Shown: positions 1-8,985 of the stretch, piece after piece
Numbering within the stretch: the stretch's first letter is position 1
Layout: each line of letters opens with the position of its first letter
Source: JAUVXE01 sp964349355
Lineage (GTDB): Bacteria; Actinomycetota; Coriobacteriia; Anaerosomatales; SLCP01
Direction of reading: 5' to 3'
NCBI GenBank assembly: GCA_964349355.1
Contig: CAYGFZ010000027.1
Coordinates: forward strand, 1-28,230
DNA: 28,230 nt
The notes under the pieces: model-generated
The model's input: the letters and a program-made list of their open reading frames with translations, nothing else
Databases searched by the model: none
What the model was told of the DNA's origin: nothing
Translations under genes and position numbers: made by a program

Positions 1-251
1 GTGGCGGGGGCGCTGCGGGGGTCCAGGACGGCCCTTTCTCTGAGGTCGCACGTGACCTCGCCCGTGAGGTCACCCAGCCAGTCGTTTCAGACCCCCCGTT
101 CCCCCTGTCCCGCAGCGGCGACCAGCGCCGACCCCGGTGCCCGACTACGCAAAGATGTGGCACCAACGGTATCGTCGCAGCGCCCGTTGGGGCATCATGG
201 GAACGTACTCACAGTCAGGCACGCCCCGACCACTCTAAGGAGTGAGGTCGC
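1..251. other. Leader region with inverted repeat, no convincing gene
   Basis: This stretch lies before the first clear gene. It is open in one frame on the + strand, but the implied protein is rich in Ser, Arg and Pro, resembles no family and would end inside the start codon of the next gene, so I do not call it. It holds an 8-bp inverted repeat, GTGACCTC at 52-59 and GAGGTCAC at 66-73, with a 6-base loop and a further GAGGTC half at 42-47. The 10-mer TGAGGTCGCA occurs at 41-50 and again at 243-252 over the start codon. No T-run follows the hairpin, so a terminator is not supported. I found no confident promoter. Confidence 0.4.
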
Positions 252-1679
252 ATGACTCCGACCCCGTCAGCAGACATCCGGTTCGGTACCGATGGATGGC
301 GGGCCGTCATAGGTGACGACTTCACCTATGACACCCTGCGTCGTGTCGCCGACGCCACCGGCCGTGTGCTCGCCGCCGATAACCCCGGTGGCCGCGTCAT
401 CGTCGGGTACGACACGCGCTTCCAGGCCCACGCGTTCGCGCGTGCCGCCGCAGAGACTCTCGCCGCGCACGGTCTCGACATAATCCTCTCCGACGCCTAC
501 ATGCCCACGCCCGCGCTCTGCTGGTCGGTCGCGCGCGACGAGGCTGCCGTCGGCGGCGTGATGCTCACAGCGAGCCACAACCCCGCACCCTACCTCGGCT
601 TTAAGATCCGCATGGCCGATGGCGGCGCGTCGCCCGTCACTTTCACCGACCGGGTCGAGGCCGAGCTGCACCCCGAGCCCCCGGCTGCTCCGGTGGACGC
701 GGACGCGACCGGAGAAATCGAGACCACCGACCTCATGACGCCCTATCTTGAGGCGCTTGCGTCGATGGTCGATCGCGAGGCCATCGCTAAAGCCCGCCTG
801 CGCGTGGTGGTCGACCCGCTCTTCGGCGCCGGCCAGGGCTACCTCGCCAACCTGCTCATCGACATGGGAGTCGACGTCTCCGAGATGCACGGCCAGTGCA
901 ACCCCGGGTTCGGCGGCCTGCACCCCGAGCCGATCCCGCCCCACATCGACCTCGCCCGCCACAACGTGGTCGCCGCGCAGCGCGACGGTGGCTTCGTGAC
1001 CGACGGCGACGCCGACCGCATCGGCGCGATCGACGAGCACGGTGAGTTCGTCAGCCCGCACAAGATCATCTGCCTGATCGCCCAGCACCTCGCCGAGGAC
1101 AAGGGCATGACGGGCCGCATCGTCAAGACGCTCTCGACCTCGGTCCTGGTTGACCGCCTCGGCATTGCGCTCGGCCTGCCCGTGACCACCACACCGATCG
1201 GCTTCAAGTGGATCTACGAGGAGATGCTCAAGGGCGACGTGCTCGTCGGTGGTGAGGAGTCCGGCGGCATCGGCATGCCCAGCCACGTGCACGAGCGTGA
1301 CGGCCTGCTGATGGCGCTCCTGCTCACCGAGATGATGGCCCAGCGCGGTCGCAAACTCGCCGGACTCGTCGAGGACCTCTTCGCCCTCACCGGCCCCATG
1401 GAGTACCAGCGCCACGACCTCGCCATCGACTCGGCGACCAAGGCCGCGTTCCTCGAGCGCGTGCCTTCGTTGGCTCCCGCGAAGATCGCCGGACTCGCCG
1501 TCCATGACATCCTCCGTACCGACGGCATCAAGTTCCTGCTCCCCGACGATGCGTGGCTCCTGCTGCGACCCTCGGGGACTGAGCCGCTCGTGCGTGTGTA
1601 TGCCGAGGCCTCCTCGGCGGGCGTGGTCGACGATCTGCTCGCGGAGGGCAAGGCGCTCGTCACCGGCGGGGAGGCGTAG
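252..1679 (+). CDS. Alpha-D-phosphohexomutase (phosphoglucomutase/phosphomannomutase family)
   Basis: This cytoplasmic enzyme moves a phosphate between C1 and C6 of a hexose (or hexosamine) to feed sugar-nucleotide synthesis. All four family signatures are visible in the 475 residues. They are the phosphoserine loop TASHNP at 106-111 (S108 carries the phosphate), the metal loop DGDADR at 251-256, the sugar-specificity loop GEESGG at 334-339 and the phosphate-binding loop RPSGTEP at 439-445. The length is normal for the family. The ATG at 252 follows AAGGAG at 237-242 with a 9-base spacer. It heads a compact run of polysaccharide genes, so it probably supplies hexose-1-phosphate to them. Family membership is firm; whether the substrate is glucose, mannose or glucosamine phosphate cannot be read from the motifs. 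Confidence 0.95.
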   Translation: MTPTPSADIRFGTDGWRAVIGDDFTYDTLRRVADATGRVLAADNPGGRVIVGYDTRFQAHAFARAAAETLAAHGLDIILSDAYMPTPALCWSVARDEAAVGGVMLTASHNPAPYLGFKIRMADGGASPVTFTDRVEAELHPEPPAAPVDADATGEIETTDLMTPYLEALASMVDREAIAKARLRVVVDPLFGAGQGYLANLLIDMGVDVSEMHGQCNPGFGGLHPEPIPPHIDLARHNVVAAQRDGGFVTDGDADRIGAIDEHGEFVSPHKIICLIAQHLAEDKGMTGRIVKTLSTSVLVDRLGIALGLPVTTTPIGFKWIYEEMLKGDVLVGGEESGGIGMPSHVHERDGLLMALLLTEMMAQRGRKLAGLVEDLFALTGPMEYQRHDLAIDSATKAAFLERVPSLAPAKIAGLAVHDILRTDGIKFLLPDDAWLLLRPSGTEPLVRVYAEASSAGVVDDLLAEGKALVTGGEA

Positions 1680-1686
1680 AGCCGCA

Positions 1687-2820
1687 GTGCGAATCACGAT
1701 GCTCAACAAGTACTATCCGCCTCACCTCGGCGGGATCGAGTTCCACATGCGCGACCTTGCCGAGGCTTTAGCCGCGCGCGATGACACGCAGGTGCGCGCG
1801 ATCGTCTCCAACGATGAGGACTCCCGCGCCGAGGAGACCATGAACGGGGTTGAAGTCGTCCGTCTCCCGAGGTGGCGGGAGTACAGCTCCACGCCCATCG
1901 TGCCCACGATGACCTCTGCGATCCGTGCTGAGGCTGCCGGCGATCCCGCGCCCGACCTCTTCCATCTCCACTTTCCCTACCCGTGGGGTGAGGTCTCGTG
2001 GCTCCGTGCGAAGACCGATACGCCCACCGTACTCACCTACCACTCCGACATCGTCCGCCAGAAGGGCGCACTCGAACTCTACAAGCCCTTCTTGCGTCGC
2101 GTGCTCGAACGCGTCGACCTGGTGATCGCGTCCTCGCCCAACATGGTCGAGCACTCGCCGTACCTCTCGGAGGTCTCTCACAAGTGCCGCGTGGTGCCCT
2201 TCGGGATCGACGTCGACGCGTTCGCGGAGACTCCCGCACTCGCGAAGCGGGCCGCCGAACTTCGCAAACCGCACGGGGAGCGACCGATCGTCCTTTTCGT
2301 CGGCCGCCTCATCTACTACAAGGGCGCCGACGTTCTTGTGCGCGCCATGGCATCGGTACCCGAGGCCGACCTCGTCATCATCGGTTCGGGCCCGCTCGAG
2401 TCCGAGCTGCGCGAGATCGCGGTCGCTAACAGCATGGCCGACCGCGTGACCTTCCTCGGCGGTCAGCCCTTCGACGAACTCGTCGCCTGGTATCACGCGG
2501 CGGATGTGTTCGCCCTGCCGAGCACCGCCCGCTCCGAGGCGTTCGGACTCGTGCAGCTCGAGGCACACGCGACCGGCACCCCGGTCGTCTCGACCACGCT
2601 CACGACAGGGGTCCCCTTCGCCAACCAGGATGGAGAGACCGGGCTCACGGTTCCCCCCGGTGACGTGGAGGCTCTGGCCGAGGCGCTGCGCACTCTCGTC
2701 ACGGACGTCGAGCTGCGTACCGATCTGGGGCGCCGTGCGCTCGAGCGCGTGCGCACCGGGTTCACTATCGAGCGTATGGTCGACGATACACTTGCCGTCT
2801 TTTCTGAGGCGCTCGGGTGA
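1687..2820 (+). CDS. GT4-family (group 1) glycosyltransferase
   Basis: This is a retaining GT-B glycosyltransferase of 377 residues that transfers a sugar from a nucleotide-sugar donor to a lipid-linked or surface glycan. The N-terminal domain opens with the usual strand and glycine loop (NKYYPPHLGGIE). The C-terminal domain has FVGRL followed by YYKGADVL near residue 205-215. It also has the EX7E donor-site motif, E284 and E292, inside SEAFGLVQLE. I chose the GTG at 1687 because it gives a standard GT4 beginning and follows GGGGAGG at 1669-1675. The frame stays open upstream to 1504, but that would overlap the previous gene by 176 bases. The stop overlaps the GTG start of the next gene (GTGA), implying translational coupling. 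The exact sugar is unknown. Confidence 0.92.
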   Translation: MRITMLNKYYPPHLGGIEFHMRDLAEALAARDDTQVRAIVSNDEDSRAEETMNGVEVVRLPRWREYSSTPIVPTMTSAIRAEAAGDPAPDLFHLHFPYPWGEVSWLRAKTDTPTVLTYHSDIVRQKGALELYKPFLRRVLERVDLVIASSPNMVEHSPYLSEVSHKCRVVPFGIDVDAFAETPALAKRAAELRKPHGERPIVLFVGRLIYYKGADVLVRAMASVPEADLVIIGSGPLESELREIAVANSMADRVTFLGGQPFDELVAWYHAADVFALPSTARSEAFGLVQLEAHATGTPVVSTTLTTGVPFANQDGETGLTVPPGDVEALAEALRTLVTDVELRTDLGRRALERVRTGFTIERMVDDTLAVFSEALG

Positions 2821-4169
2821 GCAGGGGGCGTTTCATAGCGCTCGCCCTCCTGGTCGACGCTGTCCTCGTGAACTTCGGGATCGTGGCGGCGTTCTTCGTC
2901 CGTTTCGGCGGGACGCCCCCGGCGTTCAACTTCGACGCCTACCTTTCGCTCGCGCCGATCATCACGGTCGTCTATCTCGCGACGGGCTACCTCAACGGCC
3001 TCTACGAGCCCGAGCGTACCGAGAACGTCTGGTCGCTTGCCAGGGCGGTTTTCCTTGCGGTGTCGTTCGGGGCCGTGTTTACGGCGGCGATCTCCTTCTT
3101 CGCCGGCCCACGCTTCTTCTCGTTCTCGCGTCTTGCCCTCATCTTGGGCTGGGTGTTCAGTATCGTCCTCCTCGTGGGCTGGCGCCTGCTGTTCATGCGG
3201 GTCCTCGCGATCCGCTGGCCCGAGCAGCGCGTGCTGATCGTCGGGACCGATTCCACCGCCCGGGAACTCGCTCACGAGCTCGAACAGCGCTCTCAGTGGG
3301 GCTACAGGGTGGTCGGCTTCCTCGCCGCCGACGAACAGCCTGTCGACGGCCTGCCGGTCCTCGGCACCGCGGCCGACGCCGGTCGGGTGATCGCCGAGCA
3401 CGACGTCGATCGCGTCATAGTGGTGTCTCCGGTCGAACTGCGCGACCTGATCGAGCACCTCACCATCGCCGAAGGGCTCGATGTGCGTGTCGACGTCGTG
3501 CCCGAGCTCTATGAGGTCTTCATCGGCAGGCTCGATAGCGTCGTCGCTGACATCCCGCTCATGGAGATCACGCGGACAGGTGCGCCGGCCTGGTACCTCA
3601 ACGGCAAGCGGGTCGCCGACTTCATCGGAGCACTCGTCCTGCTCGCAGTACTCTCTCCGCTCCTGTTCCTGACCGCCCTCGCCGTGCTGCTCACCATGGG
3701 CTGGCCGATTCTTTACCATCAGGAGCGCGCAGGTCGCGAGATGCGACCTTTCCGGCTCTACAAGTTTCGCACCATGGTCCGCGATGCCGAGCGCGATTCA
3801 GGGCCGGTGTTAGCTGCCCAGACCGATCCGCGTATCACCCCGGTCGGCCGCTTCCTGCGCACCTACCGGATCGACGAGTTGCCGCAGCTCATCAACGTCC
3901 TTCTCGGCCAGATGAGTTTCGTCGGCCCGCGCCCCGAGCGTCCGCACTTCGTAGAGCAGTACGCCGAGGCGATCCCCGGGTACCGCGAGCGCTTCAAGAT
4001 CAAGCCCGGTGTGACGGGGCTTGCGCAGGTATCTGGAGATTATGCGACGACTGCGGGTCGAAAGCTCAAGTACGACCTCATCTACATGTATCATCTGAAC
4101 CTTCCCATGGACCTGCAGATCATCGTCGAGACCCTGCGAGTGGTGCTCACTGGCAGGGGAGCGAGATAG
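2817..4169 (+). CDS. Polyprenyl-phosphate sugar-1-phosphate transferase (WbaP/WcaJ-like)
   Basis: This membrane enzyme starts a glycan by moving a sugar-1-phosphate from a nucleotide sugar onto undecaprenyl phosphate. The 450 residues show about four N-terminal membrane segments and a Rossmann-like CoA-binding-type domain (from VLIVGTDSTAREL, about 138-250). A further hydrophobic segment lies near 272-295, followed by the catalytic sugar-transferase domain. Its hallmarks are present: KFRTMVRDAE at 316-325 and DELPQL at 353-358, running on to the terminal FVGPRPE. It starts at a GTG overlapping the previous stop by four bases. It is the likely first-committed step for the polymer built by this cluster. 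The family assignment is firm; glucose, galactose or another sugar is undetermined. Confidence 0.95.
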   Translation: MSRGRFIALALLVDAVLVNFGIVAAFFVRFGGTPPAFNFDAYLSLAPIITVVYLATGYLNGLYEPERTENVWSLARAVFLAVSFGAVFTAAISFFAGPRFFSFSRLALILGWVFSIVLLVGWRLLFMRVLAIRWPEQRVLIVGTDSTARELAHELEQRSQWGYRVVGFLAADEQPVDGLPVLGTAADAGRVIAEHDVDRVIVVSPVELRDLIEHLTIAEGLDVRVDVVPELYEVFIGRLDSVVADIPLMEITRTGAPAWYLNGKRVADFIGALVLLAVLSPLLFLTALAVLLTMGWPILYHQERAGREMRPFRLYKFRTMVRDAERDSGPVLAAQTDPRITPVGRFLRTYRIDELPQLINVLLGQMSFVGPRPERPHFVEQYAEAIPGYRERFKIKPGVTGLAQVSGDYATTAGRKLKYDLIYMYHLNLPMDLQIIVETLRVVLTGRGAR

Positions 4170-4184
4170 GAGATCCACCGAACA

Positions 4185-6419
4185 GTGGCAGCCGCGAAGA
4201 AACGCAAACGGAACTCGCCGAAGAAGGGTTCCGGCGCACCCTCCGTAACCACGCCTGCGGCCGCGAAGAACTCCCCGCTGCAGTCGGTGCGCCAACTCGC
4301 CGCATCCATGACCCCCGCACAGCGCGTCGTCTGGTACTGCCTGCACGCGCTCGTGCTCTCCGTGCCGCTCGCGGTCTCGAACTGGACGTGGTTGCCCGGC
4401 GTCGACATGCCGTGGACGTTCGACCAGTTCGATATCGTGAAAGCCGTTCTCATGCGCGGGATCACGCTGGTGGCCTTTGGTGCTTGGGCGTGGCACGTGT
4501 TCGTGGAGGGCGGGTCCGTCCGTCGCACGAAGGTCGACTACCTGATTCTCGCGGTGCTCGGGTGGGTGGCGCTCTCGGCCGTCTTTTCGATCCATCCGCC
4601 GACGGCGATCTTTGGCAAGTACCGCCGGTTCGAAGGACTGATCTCGTTCGTCACCTACGCCACGATGTACTTCCTCGCGGTCCAGATGCTCGACCGGGTG
4701 ACCCGCATCCGGGCGCTTGCCCGCACTCTCTTCTACTCGGGCACGGCGGTGTCGCTCTACGGCACGATGCAGTACCTCGGCATCGACCCGCTCTCGTGGG
4801 GACGGCTGCCCTTCGAGCCGAATCGCGCGTTCTCCACGTACGGGAACCCCGATCTCCTCGGCGGGTTTATCGTGTTCCCGCTCGTGATCTCACTCGGCCT
4901 CGCGCTCTCCGAGAAGGATCACCGGTGGCGGATCGCGTACTGGAGCGGCTTCCTCGTGACGGTCGTGTGCTGGATCACCGCGTTCACGCGCGGCGCGTGG
5001 ATCGGAGGCGCGGTCGGGCTGATCTTCCTCGGACTCGCGGCGTGGCGCCTGCGCACCCGGTTCACCAGGGTCGACTGGTCGTTCACGGGCGCGATCGCGG
5101 CCGTCGCGGCCGTCGTCGTGGTGCGGAGTCTGACAGCAGATCACGCGGTTCTCAACGTGTGGCGCCGGCTCGTGTCGATCTTCGAGTTCGACGCGGGTAG
5201 CGCTCTCACTCGCTTCCAGATCTGGGACGCGGCGTGGCGGGCGACACTCGACCGGCCGGTGTTCGGGTTCGGCGCCGATACGTTCCGGCTCGTGTTCCCG
5301 CAGTACAAGCCAATCGAGTACTCGCAGACCGTCGGGCACATCTCGGTCGCCGACAACGTGCACAACTACATCTTGCAGCTCACCTCTGCGATCGGCATCC
5401 CGGGGATGCTGCTGCTCTACGGGCTGTTCGCCACCGTCGCGGTCCTCTCGGCGCGCGCAGTGTTCGCGCGTCTTGAGCCCGCCGAAGCCTCCTCGCCCCG
5501 CGCCGCCGCTGCTCTCGCCGAGGGCGATGCCGGGCGTCTGATCGTCGCAGCATTCTGGGCCGCGTGCGCGGCGTACGTGGTGCACCTCACCTTCGCGCTC
5601 TCCGTGACGGGGTCGACCTTCCTGCTCTGGATCTCTATGGCCGCGCTGATGGCGCCCTGTGCGCGCGTCGTCGAGTTCAAGCCGCCGCCGTGGGGCACGC
5701 TTGCGGCCGGCATTGTGCTCGTGGCCGTCACGGTCGCCTCTGTGGGCAACATCGTCTACCTCGTCGCGGACCATCACTATCTGAATGCCCGCATCGGCGC
5801 CTCGTATCCGGAGAGGCTCGCGAGTGCCGAGCGTGCCGTTGTACTCAATCCCTACAACGACATGTACCGTGCCGAGGTTGGGGTGGCGCACTCCGATGCA
5901 TTCAAGCAACTCACCGGCCAGCTCATAGCCGCGGAGCAGAGCGGCGATCCACGGGCTCCCGAACTGCGCGCTCAGGCCGAGCAGATCTTCCGTCTTGCAG
6001 AGACCGCGCTGCTCGATACGATCGACTACGTCGAGCACGAGTACGATAACTACGTCTTTCTCGCGAGCCTGTACAATCGCGCCGGTGGTGCGCTCGACGT
6101 GGCATATCTGGAGCGGACCCGGGAGATCGCGCTGCGCGGGATCGAGCTCAGCGAGTACGGCCCCGCGATCCGCCTGCAGTACGCCATCGCGCTCACGAGT
6201 CTCGGCGACTACGATGAGGCCCAGCGCCAACTCGAGTTCGCGATCGAGATCGATCCGCGGTACGCAGACGGGAATGTGGTCCTCGGCGACGTATACATGA
6301 GGCAGGGTGATCCGTCTGCCGCGCTAATGAGTTATGAGCGCGCGCGGAAGTTGCGCCCCGATGTCCCGGGTATAGATGCGATGATAGAATCCGCCGCGGC
6401 CGCCGCGGCCGACGAGTGA
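4185..6419 (+). CDS. O-antigen ligase/polymerase-like membrane protein with C-terminal TPRs
   Basis: This 744-residue polytopic protein probably polymerises or ligates lipid-linked oligosaccharides at the outer face of the membrane. A Lys-rich cytoplasmic N-terminus (residues 1-40) precedes roughly a dozen hydrophobic segments up to about residue 530. The region around 260-440, with FTRGAWIGG and NVHNYILQ, resembles the Wzy_C/WaaL ligase core. After the last membrane segment come tetratricopeptide-like helices, clearest at about 655-735 (IRLQYAIALTSLGDYDEAQRQ onwards). The GTG start follows AGGAG that overlaps the previous stop codon (4168-4172). A ligase with attached TPRs is a known arrangement in Gram-positive and other bacteria, where it may act on glycoproteins or wall polymers rather than LPS. 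The acceptor cannot be deduced. The C-terminus ends in an Ala-rich run encoded by GCCGCGGCC repeats. Confidence 0.85.
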   Translation: MAAAKKRKRNSPKKGSGAPSVTTPAAAKNSPLQSVRQLAASMTPAQRVVWYCLHALVLSVPLAVSNWTWLPGVDMPWTFDQFDIVKAVLMRGITLVAFGAWAWHVFVEGGSVRRTKVDYLILAVLGWVALSAVFSIHPPTAIFGKYRRFEGLISFVTYATMYFLAVQMLDRVTRIRALARTLFYSGTAVSLYGTMQYLGIDPLSWGRLPFEPNRAFSTYGNPDLLGGFIVFPLVISLGLALSEKDHRWRIAYWSGFLVTVVCWITAFTRGAWIGGAVGLIFLGLAAWRLRTRFTRVDWSFTGAIAAVAAVVVVRSLTADHAVLNVWRRLVSIFEFDAGSALTRFQIWDAAWRATLDRPVFGFGADTFRLVFPQYKPIEYSQTVGHISVADNVHNYILQLTSAIGIPGMLLLYGLFATVAVLSARAVFARLEPAEASSPRAAAALAEGDAGRLIVAAFWAACAAYVVHLTFALSVTGSTFLLWISMAALMAPCARVVEFKPPPWGTLAAGIVLVAVTVASVGNIVYLVADHHYLNARIGASYPERLASAERAVVLNPYNDMYRAEVGVAHSDAFKQLTGQLIAAEQSGDPRAPELRAQAEQIFRLAETALLDTIDYVEHEYDNYVFLASLYNRAGGALDVAYLERTREIALRGIELSEYGPAIRLQYAIALTSLGDYDEAQRQLEFAIEIDPRYADGNVVLGDVYMRQGDPSAALMSYERARKLRPDVPGIDAMIESAAAAAADE

Positions 6420-6474
6420 CCTACGCGCGAGCACGGCAACCGTCCGTTCGTCGTTCTCCAAGGGAAGTAAGCCG

Positions 6475-7113
6475 ATGACACCACCGATAGTGCCCCCGAC
6501 CACAGTCCAGCGCCTTCCGATCTACCTGCGCTGTCTCATACAGGCGCAGTCGCTGCGCATGCCTGTCGTCAACTCGGTCCAGATCGCCGAGATGGCCGGC
6601 ACCAACGCCGCGCAGGTGCGGAAGGACCTCTCCTACCTCGGCGAGTTCGGTACGCGCGGCATCGGGTACGACGTCGACCTGCTCATCGTACACCTCTCGA
6701 AACGTCTCGGCCTGACCCAGCAGCGCCGTGTCGCTATCGTCGGATACGGGCGCCTCGGCGGTGCGCTCCAGGGCTATCCCGGATTCCAGGACCGCGGCAT
6801 GACGGTGGTAGCCGTGTTCGATACCGATCCTGAGAAGATCGGCAAGACCTTCGACGGTCATACGATCGAGTCTGTCAACGACCTTGAGGCCGTGGTCGAG
6901 CGCGAGCGCATCGAGATCGCGGTGCTCACTGTGCCTGCCCCTGCTGCGCAAGAGGTGGCCGGACGGCTCGCATCAGCTGGCGTCAGGGCGATCATGAACT
7001 TCGCACCCGTGCGATTGATCGTCCCTGATGGTGTCGAGGTTCGTCAGGCGGACATGGCAGGTGAGTTGCAGATACTGTCATTCCATCTCGGTTCCGAAGG
7101 GAAGTCCGCGTGA
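6475..7113 (+). CDS. rex: Redox-sensing transcriptional repressor Rex
   Basis: Rex is a homodimeric DNA-binding protein that senses the NADH/NAD+ ratio; it represses fermentation and respiration genes and is released by NADH. The 212 residues show the N-terminal winged helix (VQRLPIYLRCL, then QVRKDLSYLGEFGTRGIGY at about 47-65). A canonical Rossmann fold follows, with AIVGYGRLGGAL (GxGxxG, about 87-98) and the acidic residue after the next strand (VVAVFDTDPE). Length and motif order are typical. The start follows GGGAAG a few bases upstream. It lies 55 bases after the polysaccharide block and overlaps the next gene by GTGA, so it is probably co-transcribed with the TPR and NHL genes leading to the cytochromes. 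Three Rex-type palindromes lie upstream of those cytochromes. Confidence 0.96.
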   Translation: MTPPIVPPTTVQRLPIYLRCLIQAQSLRMPVVNSVQIAEMAGTNAAQVRKDLSYLGEFGTRGIGYDVDLLIVHLSKRLGLTQQRRVAIVGYGRLGGALQGYPGFQDRGMTVVAVFDTDPEKIGKTFDGHTIESVNDLEAVVERERIEIAVLTVPAPAAQEVAGRLASAGVRAIMNFAPVRLIVPDGVEVRQADMAGELQILSFHLGSEGKSA

Positions 7114-7775
7114 CCGATCCACACACCGAACCGGCCGGGGAGGTTTCCTCGGACGATCTCGTTCCCGGCTGGCTTGCTGCGCTTGTCCTGGTGCTGCTGC
7201 TTGCCGTCGTCGGACTCGGTGGCTTTCTCGCCCGCGGCCTGATCAGCGAGCCTCGCGCTACGTCACCACAGCAACGTGAGGTCGATACCCGCCTCGCCGA
7301 GGTTACCGCCGACCCCGCCGATCCGCGGGCGCGCCTCGCCCTCGGCTACGCCTATCAGCAGGCCGGACGCTACGATGAGGCGCTCGCCGAGTATGAGGCC
7401 GTACTCGAGATCGTCCCGACCGACACTGCGGCGCTCTACAACACCGGCGTCATCCATCTCGAACTCGGACAGGCGACCGAGGCCGAGGAGGTGCTTTGGG
7501 AGGTCCTTGAGGTCAACCCCGAACACGTCCTGGCTGCCAAGGTCCTCGGCGAGCACTACGCCGAGAAGGGACACTATCGCTCCTTGCTCGAAGCGGTGCG
7601 TCCGGCGGCCCAGGCGAACGAGAGCTCCGCGGACCTGCAGTACCTCATGGGACTCGCGTACGAGAATCTCGGTCGGGCCGACTGGGCCGAGGCACGCTAT
7701 CGGTTGGCGCTCCGCTACTATCCCGACATGACCGGAGCCCGGGACGGTCTCGAGAGGCTAGGGGTCACGCCGTGA
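7110..7775 (+). CDS. Membrane-anchored tetratricopeptide repeat protein
   Basis: This protein of 221 residues has one strongly hydrophobic segment at about 20-43. It is preceded by a short acidic N-terminus and followed by four TPR-like helix pairs from about 65 to 215. Examples are ARLALGYAYQQAGRYDEALAEY and DLQYLMGLAYENLGRADWAEAR. TPRs form superhelical scaffolds for protein contacts, and the single anchor would place them outside the membrane. GTGA overlaps on both sides tie it to rex and to the NHL gene. TPR and beta-propeller proteins are recurrent companions of multihaem cytochromes, so an assembly or export role for the neighbouring cytochromes is plausible but inferred. It is not a member of a named enzyme family. 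Confidence 0.85.
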   Translation: MTDPHTEPAGEVSSDDLVPGWLAALVLVLLLAVVGLGGFLARGLISEPRATSPQQREVDTRLAEVTADPADPRARLALGYAYQQAGRYDEALAEYEAVLEIVPTDTAALYNTGVIHLELGQATEAEEVLWEVLEVNPEHVLAAKVLGEHYAEKGHYRSLLEAVRPAAQANESSADLQYLMGLAYENLGRADWAEARYRLALRYYPDMTGARDGLERLGVTP

Positions 7776-8857
7776 GTGAGCGTTTTGCGTTCCGCATGAC
7801 GCCGAGGCAGTCCTTCATCATGCTGGCAGTCGTGCTTATCGTCCTGTTGATCGGATTGCTGATCTTCCTCCTGCTCTATCTGCGGCCGGGCGGTTTTACG
7901 ATCGCGGGTGGTGAGGACAAGGCCGGACTTCGCCCGGTGCTCACGATCACAGGCCCTGGCCAGGGCGAGCAGCCTGAGTTCGGCAGGCCGATGTCGGCAG
8001 CTTTCGGACCGCAGGGCCGCATCTACGTCACCGACACCAACAACAACCGCGTCGCGGTGTTCGACCGAAACGGACGCTTCCTCTTCGAGTTTGGTGGCTT
8101 CGGCATCGCTAAGCCGCTTCCGGGCTATGAGACGACGTGGGAGGATGGCCTGTTCAACTACCCGCTCGGCATCGATGTCGACGATGAGGGCAACGTCTAT
8201 GTCGCCGACTTTCGCAACGACCAGATACAGGTCTACGACGCCGATGGAGAGTTCGTACGGCGCTTCCCCGATCCACTCACGGTCGTGGGGCGTGGCTCCT
8301 CGGGTCAGGACGGAACGGGCATCGCCGTCACCGATGTCGCGGTCCACGACGGGTTCGTCTACGCGCTCGACTCCTACCAGGTCGTCGTCTTCACCTTGGA
8401 AGGCGAGTTCGTCAGGCAGTTCGGGCGTCCCGGCACGGGCCCCGGTCACCTGGATCGCCCGAACGGCATCGCGGTGGCCGACGACGGCACCGTGATCGTC
8501 GCCGACTCCAACAACAACCGCGTGCAGGCGTTTTCACTGGAGGGCGAGCCGCTGTGGGTCACCGGCGAGCCGTCCCTTTCGGGAGCTACGACGGAGACTG
8601 CCGGCGTTTCTGAGGACGGCTTCGGCTTGCCGAGGGGCGTAGCCGTCTTGCGAGACGGCACGATAGTCGTGGCCGACGCCTTCGAGTTCGAGATCGTACT
8701 GCTCTCACCGGAGGGTGAAGTCCTGAGCCGTCACGGCGAGCGGGGAGTCGAACCCGGGCAGGTCAACTTCCCGAACGGCGTTGATGCTCTCGGGAACCTG
8801 ATCCTCGTCGCCGACAAGGAGAACGATCGGGTACAGGTGCTAGAAGTGGTGAGGTAG
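7772..8857 (+). CDS. Membrane-anchored NHL-repeat six-bladed beta-propeller protein
   Basis: The 361-residue product has a single membrane helix at about 15-37, then at least five NHL-type blades filling the rest. They are recognised by repeated units such as GRIYVTDTNNNRVAVFD, GNVYVADFRNDQIQVYD, GTVIVADSNNNRVQAF and NLILVADKENDRVQVLE, each preceded by a P-x-G/A turn. This gives a six-bladed propeller outside the cell membrane. NHL propellers bind proteins or other ligands and often sit next to multihaem cytochrome genes in metal-reducing bacteria and archaea. The GTG start overlaps the TPR stop. It is the last gene before the first cytochrome promoter. It has no haem motif and no recognisable catalytic residues, so a scaffold role is the best guess. 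Confidence 0.88.
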   Translation: MSERFAFRMTPRQSFIMLAVVLIVLLIGLLIFLLLYLRPGGFTIAGGEDKAGLRPVLTITGPGQGEQPEFGRPMSAAFGPQGRIYVTDTNNNRVAVFDRNGRFLFEFGGFGIAKPLPGYETTWEDGLFNYPLGIDVDDEGNVYVADFRNDQIQVYDADGEFVRRFPDPLTVVGRGSSGQDGTGIAVTDVAVHDGFVYALDSYQVVVFTLEGEFVRQFGRPGTGPGHLDRPNGIAVADDGTVIVADSNNNRVQAFSLEGEPLWVTGEPSLSGATTETAGVSEDGFGLPRGVAVLRDGTIVVADAFEFEIVLLSPEGEVLSRHGERGVEPGQVNFPNGVDALGNLILVADKENDRVQVLEVVR

Positions 8858-8905
8858 AAAGGTCGGTCGGGATGCGGTACCCGGCAAGGGAGTTGCTCTC
8901 CAGGT

Positions 8906-8924
8906 CGTGAATCGGTGCACATGC
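8906..8924. promoter_or_regulatory. Upstream element with shared 14-mer (CGTG-N8-CACA)
   Basis: The sequence ATCGGTGCACATGC at 8911-8924 is identical over 14 bases to 17410-17423 upstream of the anchored 15-haem cytochrome. Here it forms part of CGTG-N8-CACA (8906-8921), one base short of the motif found at the three other sites. Its centre lies about 70 bases before the predicted transcription start, a position more typical of an activator or an auxiliary operator than of simple repression. Confidence 0.45.
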
Positions 8925-8947
8925 GGCAGAAATGAACGGTACTTAAC

Positions 8948-8976
8948 TTGCCGAGTAGCGATGCCGACTGTATGAT
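8948..8976 (+). promoter_or_regulatory. Sigma-70-type promoter for the 7-haem cytochrome
   Basis: TTGCCG at 8948-8953 and TATGAT at 8971-8976 are separated by exactly 17 bases in a locally AT-richer patch. The start of transcription would fall near 8983, leaving a leader of about 55 bases before the GTG at 9038. This is the best two-box promoter I see in the window. The gap of 180 bases after the NHL gene supports an independent promoter here. Confidence 0.6.
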
Positions 8977-8985
8977 TACGGTAAG

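Noticed and set aside
1..255. 84-residue open frame at the left edge
   Set aside because: Low-complexity Ser/Arg/Pro content, no family resemblance, and it ends inside the start codon of a clear gene; likely non-coding leader.
267..1709. 480-residue open frame on the minus strand
   Set aside because: Antisense shadow of the phosphohexomutase, caused by high GC; Arg/Asp/Gly/Val-rich translation with no motifs.
2493..3719. 408-residue minus-strand open frame
   Set aside because: Shadow spanning the end of one well-supported gene and the start of another.
4890..6230. 446-residue minus-strand open frame
   Set aside because: Shadow of the ligase-TPR gene; no hydrophobic or catalytic pattern.
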